Assembly: GCA_017964745.1 (NCBI GenBank)
Contig: JAGCRJ010000088.1
Location: 1 to 8,794 of the forward strand
Direction of reading: 5' to 3'
DNA from: Lachnospiraceae bacterium
GTDB taxonomy: Bacteria > Bacillota > Clostridia > Lachnospirales > Lachnospiraceae
DNA: 8,794 nucleotides
The stretch's first letter is position 1. Each line of letters starts with the position of its first letter. This document shows positions 1 through 5,686 of this stretch, piece after piece. The notes below the pieces were generated by a model. The model saw nothing but the letters and a program-made list of their open reading frames with translations, made no database searches and was not told where the DNA came from. Both the position numbers and the translations under genes were made by a program.

Positions 1-743
1 GAACCCGCACAGAATGTAAGTCCGTTGTGCACGTTATCTACTGCGGAAAGCATTTTTGAAATGTTTTCCTTATTGTTGATGATATGGGGAAGTCCGAATA
101 CGCTCCACGCGGGATCGTCGGGATGTATAGCCATATTGATGTCGTACTTGTCGCAGACAGGCATTATCGCCTTAAGGAAATACACAAGATTTTCAAAAAG
201 CTTTGCTTCATCGATATCCTTGTACTGCTCAAAAAGTTCCTTTACCTTATCGAGTCTTTCGGGCTCCCATCCGGGCATCACGGTACCGTTCATCTGATCC
301 TTTATGGAATCGAACATATTGGCGGGATCGATGGAGTCGATCGCTTTCTGGGAATATGCAAGAACAGTGGATCCGTCATGTCTTTTCCTGGCAAGTTCGG
401 ACCTGGTCCAGTCAAACACGGGCATAAAATTATAGCAGACCATATGAATGTTCTGCTTTCCGAGGTTTTCGAGTGTCTTTATGTAATTATCGATATGCTC
501 GTCTCTTTTGGGACCTGCAGTCTTGATATCATCGGAAACATTGACAGACTCAATTCCGGAGATATGCATCTCCTGTTCCGAAACATCATTAATAATGGAT
601 CTGATCTCATCCTCAGTCCAGACTTCACCCGCCTGCTTATCATATAATGTGGTTATAACTCCCTTCACACCCGGGATCTGTCTGATCTTCCAAAGCTCTA
701 CGGTATCAAAAGCCTTACCGTACCATCTGAGGGTCATTTCCAT
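1..743 (-). CDS. uxuA: Mannonate dehydratase, C-terminus cut by window edge
   Basis: Converts D-mannonate to 2-keto-3-deoxy-D-gluconate in the cytoplasmic glucuronate (pectin/xylan sugar acid) branch. I translated the minus strand from ATG at 743: 247 complete residues are visible, starting MEMTLRWYG, and the frame stays open to base 1. Family signatures seen are RQIPGVKGV, GEVW, IESVNV, CYNFMPVFDWTR, NMAIHPDDPAWSVFGLP (His207) and GLTFCAG (Cys245). The His-to-Cys distance of 38 residues equals that between the metal ligands His199 and Cys237 recalled for the streptococcal enzyme; the later His and Asp ligands would lie beyond the edge. Family members are about 350-395 residues, so roughly a third is missing. 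The start is fixed by an AAGGAG ribosome site at 755-760. No convincing promoter was found in the 78-base gap after the mscS-type gene, so read-through from that gene is possible. Family assignment is firm. Confidence 0.93.
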   Translation of the reverse strand, partial: MEMTLRWYGKAFDTVELWKIRQIPGVKGVITTLYDKQAGEVWTEDEIRSIINDVSEQEMHISGIESVNVSDDIKTAGPKRDEHIDNYIKTLENLGKQNIHMVCYNFMPVFDWTRSELARKRHDGSTVLAYSQKAIDSIDPANMFDSIKDQMNGTVMPGWEPERLDKVKELFEQYKDIDEAKLFENLVYFLKAIMPVCDKYDINMAIHPDDPAWSVFGLPHIINNKENISKMLSAVDNVHNGLTFCAG

Positions 744-760
744 GATATTATGTCTCCTTA

Positions 761-779
761 AATTGACCTATAGTCATTT
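761..779. promoter_or_regulatory. Imperfect inverted repeat in the uxuA leader, possible operator
   Basis: AATTGAC, five bases, then GTCATTT: six of seven arm positions are complementary, with TGAC/GTCA as the perfect core. It lies immediately upstream of the uxuA ribosome site. GntR-type regulators of hexuronate genes bind short dyads in such positions, so an operator is conceivable, but a 19-base imperfect dyad can arise by chance and no regulator gene is in the window. Confidence 0.25.
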
Positions 780-821
780 CTAAATTTCGGACCTTAAAGC
801 AGTGTCCCGGAATGCTGATAT

Positions 822-1658
822 TTACTTGCTTTTCGTCTTCTTCTTTTCGGGACGTCCGGTTGACACTGTGTCAAAAACAGTATCGTTACCGGTCTTAAAA
901 CTGTCTATGGCTACCGTTCTGTAAGGAATGGTTATACCGTTTTCCCTATAGGTTTCTATCAGTCTCTTCCTAATAGAACCGCACGCAACAAAATTCTGTG
1001 CAACATTCTTGGTCCATACAGTGGTCTTTAATACCGGACCGTCGGGATCGAACCTGCATATGAGGGGCTTGGTACAATCGATAACATTTTCGGTAGCTCT
1101 TACAACCTCTTCCATAAGCTTAAGAGCCTTATCGAGATCATCGGAATATCCTATGGTAAGTTCAAGGAAATTACCGATACGGTCTTCGTGGCTGACATTA
1201 AGAAGCATGCTTTCGTTCATGATACCGTTGGGTACCATGCATGCCTGTCCGTCATATGTCATGACAACGGTATGTCTGAGTGTGATATCGGTAACCGTTC
1301 CTTCGGCAATCACGGATCCGCCGCTTATGATCTTGATCTTATCGCCGAGATCGAAAGGCCTGGACAAAGAGATCGCAATACCGGAAAGGATATTATTGAG
1401 GCTCTTCTGTGCCGCAAAGCTCAGGATCGCAAGAACAAGTCCTCCGCCTGTAAGAACTGCGGTAAGCACACTCTGAAGATCAAAATATACCTGTAATATC
1501 GCAACCAGAACTCCTATGACCACCAGTGTCCTGAGCAGACTGCAGATGAATCTGACATGCAGCTTCTTGCGTTTTCCGGATACGAGTTTAAGGATCAGCC
1601 ACAGCAGTATCCCGACCAGAAGTATTATTACGATCTTAACGATATCATCCATTTTCAT
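822..1658 (-). CDS. MscS-family mechanosensitive channel
   Basis: A 278-residue membrane channel of the small-conductance mechanosensitive family, which opens under membrane tension to release solutes during hypo-osmotic shock. The length is close to E. coli MscS (286). There are three hydrophobic segments at about 6-26, 42-58 and 66-98. The third is the pore-lining helix, with the Gly/Ala-rich stretch TGGGLVLAILSFAAQKSLNN followed by the family signature SRPFDLGDKIKI (99-110). The beta domain follows (GTVTDITLRHTVVMTYDG, VPNG), then the C-terminal alpha/beta domain (YSDDLDKAL, and GITIPYRT at 241-248) and a lysine-rich tail (EKKKTKSK). ATG at 1658 has GGAG at 1664-1667 only five bases upstream; ATG at 1652 is an equally possible start. 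The gene has its own candidate promoter. It may continue into uxuA, because no hairpin terminator is obvious in the gap. Which solutes it passes cannot be told from sequence. Confidence 0.93.
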   Translation of the reverse strand: MKMDDIVKIVIILLVGILLWLILKLVSGKRKKLHVRFICSLLRTLVVIGVLVAILQVYFDLQSVLTAVLTGGGLVLAILSFAAQKSLNNILSGIAISLSRPFDLGDKIKIISGGSVIAEGTVTDITLRHTVVMTYDGQACMVPNGIMNESMLLNVSHEDRIGNFLELTIGYSDDLDKALKLMEEVVRATENVIDCTKPLICRFDPDGPVLKTTVWTKNVAQNFVACGSIRKRLIETYRENGITIPYRTVAIDSFKTGNDTVFDTVSTGRPEKKKTKSK

Positions 1659-1668
1659 TTCTTCTCCA

Positions 1669-1697
1669 AGTATAGCACACTAGTATACTAGTATCAA
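1669..1697 (-). promoter_or_regulatory. Candidate sigma-A promoter of the mscS-type gene
   Basis: Reading the minus strand, TTGATA (1697-1692) is followed after exactly 17 bases by TATACT (1674-1669), and TGC directly before it gives an extended -10. This is a near-consensus housekeeping promoter. It lies so close to the gene that the transcript would start within about 5-12 bases of the ATG, leaving little or no leader. A weaker alternative, TTGAAT-N17-GATACT, lies farther upstream and would give a normal leader containing the palindrome. Confidence 0.5.
1679..1692. promoter_or_regulatory. Perfect 14-bp palindrome ACTAGTATACTAGT in the mscS-type promoter
   Basis: The sequence equals its own reverse complement over 14 bases. 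It fills most of the spacer between the proposed -35 and -10 and touches the last base of the -35 box. Such placement is typical of a repressor operator, or of a spacer-acting activator site. The cognate regulator is unknown and no second copy was noticed in the window. Confidence 0.45.
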
Positions 1698-1775
1698 TGT
1701 TTCCTATAATTTATTCAAATTTAGCAATTATTATTATAAAAAAAGCACAAAATGCGTACTCATTTTTCACAAAGT

Positions 1776-1807
1776 AATACCCGTACCACTTTTGAGATAC
1801 GGGTATT
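1776..1807 (-). terminator. Hairpin terminator after the charged-protein gene
   Basis: A perfect 10-bp stem, AATACCCGTA with TACGGGTATT around a 12-base loop, begins six bases past the stop codon at 1813. The minus strand is only weakly T-rich directly after it (ACTTTGTG), and a run of seven Ts comes about 30 bases later, so efficiency is uncertain. Confidence 0.6.
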
Positions 1808-1812
1808 CCATC

Positions 1813-2628
1813 TTATCTGATTATATTGATCTCAAATCCATTGCCTTCGGTATTGTCATTTTTTTCGGTTCCGAAGATCGCCTGCTGTACAGCTTCGTTC
1901 TCTTCCCTTGTGGCATAACCGCTGCCTTTTTTCTGCGCATCGATCGCAGCCGCAAGATTCTGATTGTTCTCAAGTCCCGCAGCGGCATTTACGATGGCTC
2001 CGGAAGTTTCTGCAGCTTCCCTGTTCTCCGAAGCTTCTTCTTCCTTACGGGCTTCAATGGCGGAATTATAATCGTAGCTTGAGATCCTGCCGGTCAGATA
2101 CATTCTCTCGAGTTCGGAATCCGAGACCTCCGATAAAGCGGCTCTGTTATCGAGTACTTTGTCAGTCTCCTTTTCCTCAGCTTCCTTTTCAATTGCATCC
2201 TTTACGGCTTCTTTTCTCTTTTCACTCTCTGCCCGGGAAGCTTTGATCATCTCTTTGATCCTTTCTTCTCTTCTGGCTTCGAGTTTTTCCGCAGATTCTT
2301 CCGCTTCCTTTACAGCATTCTCTTTCTCTTCACGGATGGGAGTTTTCTCTGCCTTGTCGGTGACATCAATGTCGATGGTTTCTTCCTTCGGTGTTCTCCC
2401 GGTCTTATTGAAAACAAATCCGTCGGAAAGTCTTTCGTTTGCTTCAGGCTTTACCTGAACGGTGTCACCGTCCTCCGATGTATAGGAGACATTTTCCAGC
2501 TCGACCGGTTCCTGCTTCGGTTTCCTGTCAACCTCAGTCTTCTCTGCCGGTGTTACCGGATTGTTCTTGACGGAGGAAACATTATCGATATTAACTGTTA
2601 AATTTCTGGTTATAAGATTATCAGCCAT
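1813..2628 (-). CDS. Charged helical protein of unknown function, second gene of flagellin-like operon
   Basis: A 271-residue protein I do not recognise. It has no signal peptide, membrane segment or cysteine, so it is probably cytoplasmic. Visible parts are: a polar N-terminal region (1-90, MADNLITRNLTVNIDN) with several acidic and proline patches; a Glu/Lys/Arg-rich stretch at about 92-160 that should form a long helix or coiled coil; a short motif at about 166-194 (SDSELERMYLTGRISSYDYN) whose 'EL..LY..G.IS..EY' pattern loosely resembles SHOCT-like C-terminal modules; an Ala/Asn-rich segment at 205-235; and a tail ending FEINIIR. ATG 2628 has AGGAGG at 2637-2642, eight bases upstream. It begins 27 bases after the flagellin-like stop, with no terminator between them, so the two are almost certainly co-transcribed. 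A helper for the flagellin-like protein (export, chaperone or assembly) is a reasonable inference only. The coding call is firm and the function unknown. Confidence 0.85.
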   Translation of the reverse strand: MADNLITRNLTVNIDNVSSVKNNPVTPAEKTEVDRKPKQEPVELENVSYTSEDGDTVQVKPEANERLSDGFVFNKTGRTPKEETIDIDVTDKAEKTPIREEKENAVKEAEESAEKLEARREERIKEMIKASRAESEKRKEAVKDAIEKEAEEKETDKVLDNRAALSEVSDSELERMYLTGRISSYDYNSAIEARKEEEASENREAAETSGAIVNAAAGLENNQNLAAAIDAQKKGSGYATREENEAVQQAIFGTEKNDNTEGNGFEINIIR

Positions 2629-2655
2629 TTTTCATTCCTCCTGTTCATTTATCAT

Positions 2656-3426
2656 TTATGAGAAAAGTCCTTGAGCACGTCTTGCTTCGTTCTCTTCTTT
2701 TTTCTTCTGCATCATTACATTTATGGTATCAAGAAGTCTCTGCTTATCAAGCTTGCTCACCGCTTTTTCCATATCAAGATCTTCAAGTCTCGAATCGGCT
2801 GCGGTAAGATTGTAACTGCTCGTCTTATTGATGTTATAAGCATGCTCGAGCGAATTCATCTTGGCGCCGGCATCCGATCTCATTTTCGAAACGGTATCAA
2901 GTGCCTTGTCTATATCTTCAATATTAAAATCCTTGGTCACATCAAAATCTTCGATACCGAGAGCCTTTAGTGTTGAATCCATTCCGCTTACGGATACGCT
3001 CGATGCGTTGGAGTCGGTTGCGATCTCCATCTCCTTTGACGATCCGTCGAGAAGATTCTTCTCATTATAGGAAGTGATCTTGGATACATCTTCGATACCT
3101 TCCTTGAGCTGTGATATCTCCTGCTGATAGATCTTCTTATCTTCATCAGAAATCGTGAACGTATTGGATGCGGCAAGAGCCAGCTCTCTTATTCTCTGAA
3201 GATAATCCGTAACATCTCCGAGTGCGGAATCCTGTATCCTGATCGCATCGATTCCGGAAGAAACATTATCGGCTCCCTGCTCGAGTCCGCCGACCTGGGC
3301 ATTCATTTTTTCGGAGATGGCAAGTTCGGCAGCACCGTCCGCTGCAGACTGAAGTGACTTTCCGCTTGCAATTTTTCCGTAAAGAGAATTATATCCGTAT
3401 GATGATACACCGCTAATCGAACTCAT
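2656..3426 (-). CDS. Short atypical flagellin-like protein
   Basis: A 256-residue flagellin-family protein, the filament subunit family exported through the flagellar secretion system. The N-terminal flagellin domain spans about 10-128: ASGKSLQSAADGAAELAISE (20-39), RELALAASNTF (80-90), and YNEKNLLDG (120-128). A very short variable region (129-170) follows, then a C-terminal flagellin domain (171-235) with IDKALDTVSKMRSDAGAKMN and YNLTAADSRLEDLD. Two things are odd. The N-terminus before ASG is some ten residues shorter than in ordinary flagellins. The C-terminus, instead of the usual hydrophobic QANQ..LSLL-type helix, ends VMMQKKKEENEARRAQGLFS, which is strongly charged. The start is ATG 3426, with GGGGG at 3432-3436 five bases upstream; an in-frame ATG at 3477 lies upstream of that ribosome site and is not credible. 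It is followed 27 bases later by the charged-protein gene. Family membership is firm; whether it builds filaments is uncertain. Confidence 0.88.
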   Translation of the reverse strand: MSSISGVSSYGYNSLYGKIASGKSLQSAADGAAELAISEKMNAQVGGLEQGADNVSSGIDAIRIQDSALGDVTDYLQRIRELALAASNTFTISDEDKKIYQQEISQLKEGIEDVSKITSYNEKNLLDGSSKEMEIATDSNASSVSVSGMDSTLKALGIEDFDVTKDFNIEDIDKALDTVSKMRSDAGAKMNSLEHAYNINKTSSYNLTAADSRLEDLDMEKAVSKLDKQRLLDTINVMMQKKKEENEARRAQGLFS

Positions 3427-3472
3427 ATGTACCCCCTTTACATACAATTCGCATCTGTGTAGAAAACTAACA

Positions 3473-3498
3473 AGCAATCGATATCATTATCGTTTGCT
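3473..3498 (-). promoter_or_regulatory. Stem-loop in the flagellin-like gene leader
   Basis: Two 11-base arms, AGCAATCGATA and TATCGTTTGCT, surround a four-base TCAT loop and pair at ten of eleven positions. The structure sits about 47 bases upstream of the start codon and downstream of the likely promoter, so it would form in the leader RNA. It could stabilise the messenger, act as an operator in DNA, or be a weak attenuator, since a TTTT run follows about ten bases on. Its role is not established. Confidence 0.45.
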
Positions 3499-3527
3499 CA
3501 TCTTGCAGAAATATCCGTTACACCTTG

Positions 3528-3540
3528 ATTATACTATAAT
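3528..3540 (-). promoter_or_regulatory. Candidate -10 box of flagellin-like gene in a symmetrical ATTATACTATAAT motif
   Basis: The minus strand reads a perfect TATAAT at 3533-3528. The wider 13 bases are a perfect inverted repeat around one central base, so the plus strand also reads TATAAT (3535-3540). No good -35 lies 17 bases upstream (TGTTGT at best). No sigma-28/sigma-D type box (TAAA-N15-CCGATA) was found anywhere upstream of this gene. Transcription from here would give a leader of roughly 95 bases. Confidence 0.4.
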
Positions 3541-3582
3541 GCGGAAAAAAACAACATATTTTTGTGAACCGGAAAATGCATC

Positions 3583-3614
3583 AAAAAATCCCGGGGGCTG
3601 AATGCCTCCGGGAT
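3583..3614 (-). terminator. Intrinsic terminator of the H1-like gene
   Basis: The minus strand reads ATCCCGGAGGC, a five-base loop ATTCA, then GCCCCCGGGAT and TTTTTT. The 11-base GC-rich stem has one A/C mismatch and a proper U-run. It lies about 20 bases past the stop codon and separates this gene from the flagellin-like operon. Confidence 0.9.
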
Positions 3615-3634
3615 CTCATTGATAATCTTAATGA

Positions 3635-3997
3635 TTATTTAGCTGCCTTCTTAGCAGGTGCCTTCTTAGCAGGTGCCTTCTTAGCGGTGGTAGCCTTCTT
3701 TGCAGGTGCCTTCTTAGCAACTGCCTTCTTAACGGTGGTAGCCTTCTTTGCTACTGCCTTCTTAGCAGTGGTAGCCTTCTTAACTACTGCCTTCTTAGCG
3801 GTGGTAGCCTTCTTTGCTACTGCCTTCTTAGCGGTGGTAGCCTTCTTTGCGGGAGCTGCCTTCTTAGCGGTGGTAGCCTTCTTTGCAGGAGCTGCCTTCT
3901 TAGCGGTGGTAGCCTTCTTTGCAGGAGCTGCCTTCTTTACAGTTGCCTTCTTTGCGGGTGCCTTCTTAGCATCTGCTTCTTTCTTTGCTGTAGCCAT
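3635..3997 (-). CDS. Lysine/alanine-repeat histone H1-like protein
   Basis: A 120-residue, extremely basic protein: 43 lysines arranged as 21 KK pairs plus one, separated by ATTA, AVA, APA or AAPA, with only two acidic residues (Glu7, Asp9). This composition is that of histone H1-like bacterial proteins such as chlamydial Hc2, Bordetella BpH1 and the repeat tail of Pseudomonas AlgP, which bind DNA non-specifically and compact the nucleoid or influence transcription. There is no folded domain or HU-type module; the whole protein is repeat and should be disordered until bound to nucleic acid. The start at ATG 3997 (MATAKKEADAKK) is set by GGAGGA at 4002-4007; an in-frame ATG at 4039 lies upstream of that ribosome site. 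It is monocistronic, with its own promoter candidate and a strong terminator. A role in binding DNA (or RNA) is likely from composition; the specific role is unknown. Confidence 0.85.
   Translation of the reverse strand: MATAKKEADAKKAPAKKATVKKAAPAKKATTAKKAAPAKKATTAKKAAPAKKATTAKKAVAKKATTAKKAVVKKATTAKKAVAKKATTVKKAVAKKAPAKKATTAKKAPAKKAPAKKAAK
3686..3937. repeat. Imperfect tandem repeats of 33/36 bases inside the H1-like gene
   Basis: The core GGTGGTAGCC (plus strand; one copy has AGTGGTAGCC) starts at 3686, 3734, 3767, 3800, 3833, 3869 and 3905. The spacings are 48, 33, 33, 33, 36 and 36 bases. Each unit encodes AKKATTAKKAV (11 residues) or AKKATTAKKAAP (12 residues). All spacings are multiples of three, so unit gain or loss keeps the reading frame. 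Confidence 0.9.
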
Positions 3998-4050
3998 TTT
4001 TTCCTCCTCCGATTTTGGAATTAAATTTTTAATAAACAACTACTAAACAA

Positions 4051-4079
4051 AATATACTACAAAGAATGCAGAAATACAA
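4051..4079 (-). promoter_or_regulatory. Candidate sigma-A promoter of the H1-like gene
   Basis: The minus strand reads TTGTAT (4079-4074), 17 bases, then TATATT (4056-4051). The -10 matches five of six consensus bases and the -35 three of six. It would give a leader of about 45 bases before the start at 3997. A/T tracts lie just upstream. Confidence 0.4.
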
Positions 4080-4093
4080 AGGTTTTTTGCATT

Positions 4094-4116
4094 TTTTTGA
4101 AAAAATTTTTCAAAAA
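4094..4116. repeat. A/T-tract inverted repeat upstream of the H1-like gene
   Basis: TTTTTGAAAAA and TTTTTCAAAAA are perfect 11-base complementary arms around a single A. The alternating A and T tracts suggest curved DNA upstream of the promoter. It could also act in the RNA from citrate synthase as the U-rich part of a terminator. Confidence 0.5.
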
Positions 4117-4131
4117 TGTTTTTGGTGGTAT

Positions 4132-4187
4132 GTCATTTTCATCAGTTATCATCGGGCTTGCAGGAAAATGACGTTTGTGTCGTTTTC
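4132..4187 (-). repeat. Three-armed alternative hairpin downstream of citrate synthase
   Basis: GTCATTTTC (4132-4140), GAAAATGAC (4164-4172) and GTCGTTTTC (4179-4187) are present. The middle arm is a perfect nine-base complement of the first and an eight-of-nine complement of the third, so two mutually exclusive hairpins can form. In citrate synthase RNA these lie 15-70 bases past the stop and could serve as a weak terminator or messenger 3' end. Termination efficiency is unclear because no clean U-run follows directly. Confidence 0.4.
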
Positions 4188-4201
4188 TCAATCATTTTTT
4201 C

Positions 4202-5560
4202 TCACCTGTCTGAAATAGGCTTGTACTCTGTGTTTTCCTGTATTCCGATGTATGCGGGACGTATTATCTTATCGACATTGATGAGTTCTTCCAGACGGTG
4301 TGCACTCCATCCGACGATTCTCGCGACCGCAAACATCGGAGTATATAATTCGAGCGGAAGTTCGAGCATGCTGTAAACAAATCCGGAATAAAAATCAACA
4401 TTCGCACTTACACCTTTATAAATTTTTCTTTCTTCTCCGATAACTTCCGGTGCAAGTTTTTCTATCAGCGAATACAGTTCATACTCAGGCATGCGGTGTT
4501 TTGATTCGGCAAGTTTTTCGACGAACTGTTTGAAGATGAGTGCCCTCGGATCCGATACGGAATATATCGCGTGTCCGAAACCGTATATAAGTCCCGACTT
4601 ATCGAATGCTTCCTTGTGAAGTATCTTTTTAAGATAAGCTTTTACTTCTTCCTCATCCTTGTGATCATGAACGTTCTTCCATATATCCTGGAACATACGC
4701 ACAACCTTTATATTGGCTCCTCCGTGCTTGGGGCCTTTGAGTGAACCGAGCGCGGCAGCCATTACCGAATACGTATCCGTTCCTGAAGATGATATTACAT
4801 GCGTTGTAAAAGTAGAGTTGTTTCCTCCGCCGTGATCCATATGAAGAACGAGTGCAATATCGAGAACCTGTGCTTCAAGTTCCGTGTACTTCATATCGGG
4901 ACGGAGCATGCGAAGAATATTTTCCGCAGTAGAAAGTTTAGGATCGGGACGATGTATGTAAAGACTCTTGTCCTTGTAATAATGATTGTATGCATGATAA
5001 CCGTAAACGGAAAGCATGGGGAATACGGCAATGAGCATAAGACACTGACGCATTACATTGTCGAGTGAAGTATCATCGGAATTCTTGTCATATGCATAAA
5101 GCGTGAGCACGCTTCTTGCAAGTGTGTTCATCATATCCTTGCTGGGTGCTTTCATGATGACATCACGCACAAAGTTTTTGGGAAGAGATCTCGAATCCGC
5201 AAGAACCTCCATGAAATCCTCAAGCTCCTCCGCAGTGGGAAGCTTTCCGTAAAGAATAAGATATGCGGTCTCTTCAAAACCGAATCTTCCTTCCGAATTA
5301 AATCCCTTTGTAAGTTCTCTTACATCTATTCCGCGGAAATACAAACGCCCCGCGCAGGGAACGCTCTCTCCGTTCACTTCTTCCTTGGCGATGATCGTGG
5401 AGATTCTGGTCAGACCGGCTCTTACACCGTTTCCGTTTACATCGCGAAGACCTTTTTTGACATCATATTTTTTATAAAGCTCCGGATCGATCCCGGTATT
5501 AGCTTTGCATTTTTCCGTGAGCGCAATGATCTCGGGGGTGGGTTCCATCTTAAAACTCAT
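4202..5560 (-). CDS. gltA: Citrate synthase
   Basis: Condenses oxaloacetate and acetyl-CoA into citrate in the cytoplasm, the entry to the oxidative arm leading to 2-oxoglutarate and glutamate. The 452-residue protein carries the family's active-site segments: HMDHGGGNNSTFT (240-252), GPKHGGAN (276-283, catalytic His279), GFGHAIYSVSDPRA (327-340, catalytic His330 and substrate-binding Arg339), ANVDFYSG (386-393, catalytic Asp389), then FAVARIVGWSAH and IIRPAYIG. These correspond to His264, His305 and Asp362 of the E. coli enzyme. Its N-terminal region (MSFKMEPTPE to about residue 55) is the extended form seen in clostridial members. The start at 5560 has AGGAGG at 5566-5571. No aconitase or isocitrate dehydrogenase gene is adjacent, and hairpins on both sides suggest a single-gene unit. 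Activity as 2-methylcitrate synthase cannot be excluded by sequence alone, but no propionate-pathway genes are nearby. Confidence 0.95.
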   Translation of the reverse strand: MSFKMEPTPEIIALTEKCKANTGIDPELYKKYDVKKGLRDVNGNGVRAGLTRISTIIAKEEVNGESVPCAGRLYFRGIDVRELTKGFNSEGRFGFEETAYLILYGKLPTAEELEDFMEVLADSRSLPKNFVRDVIMKAPSKDMMNTLARSVLTLYAYDKNSDDTSLDNVMRQCLMLIAVFPMLSVYGYHAYNHYYKDKSLYIHRPDPKLSTAENILRMLRPDMKYTELEAQVLDIALVLHMDHGGGNNSTFTTHVISSSGTDTYSVMAAALGSLKGPKHGGANIKVVRMFQDIWKNVHDHKDEEEVKAYLKKILHKEAFDKSGLIYGFGHAIYSVSDPRALIFKQFVEKLAESKHRMPEYELYSLIEKLAPEVIGEERKIYKGVSANVDFYSGFVYSMLELPLELYTPMFAVARIVGWSAHRLEELINVDKIIRPAYIGIQENTEYKPISDR

Positions 5561-5604
5561 AACTACCTCCTTTTAATGCTTTTTAGTTAACATCCGCATT
5601 TTTT

Positions 5605-5613
5605 ATTCTATCA
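5605..5613 (-). promoter_or_regulatory. Candidate extended -10 promoter of citrate synthase
   Basis: The minus strand reads TGA then TAGAAT (5613-5605), an extended -10 with five of six consensus bases. No good -35 is found 17 bases upstream, as expected for extended -10 promoters. The leader would be about 38 bases. Confidence 0.4.
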
Positions 5614-5686
5614 AATATCATTGAAATAAACACCCTTTTAATTTATTAAAAAAAGTATTTAAATGAATCTTAAAAATTTTATTCAT

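Noticed and set aside
84..647. Plus-strand 187-residue open frame
   Set aside because: It lies antisense to a clear mannonate dehydratase with conserved motifs, so it is a shadow frame.
3427..3477. Flagellin-like start at ATG 3477, adding 17 residues (MLVSFLHRCELYVKGVH)
   Set aside because: The added stretch contains the GGGGG ribosome site for ATG 3426 and does not resemble a flagellin N-terminus.
3686..3937. Regularly spaced 33-36 base repeats as a CRISPR array
   Set aside because: There are no unique spacers between the repeats; the units are contiguous, in frame and code for the AKKATTAKKA protein repeat.
3998..4039. H1-like start at ATG 4039, adding MFIKNLIPKSEEEK
   Set aside because: The GGAGGA ribosome site at 4002-4007 lies inside this stretch and points to ATG 3997. 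The added residues are unlike the rest of the protein.
3564..4046. Plus-strand open frame encoding FLAGAFLAVVAFF-type hydrophobic repeats
   Set aside because: It is the antisense shadow of the H1-like lysine/alanine repeats. It has no good ribosome site, and it runs through the intrinsic terminator of the real gene.
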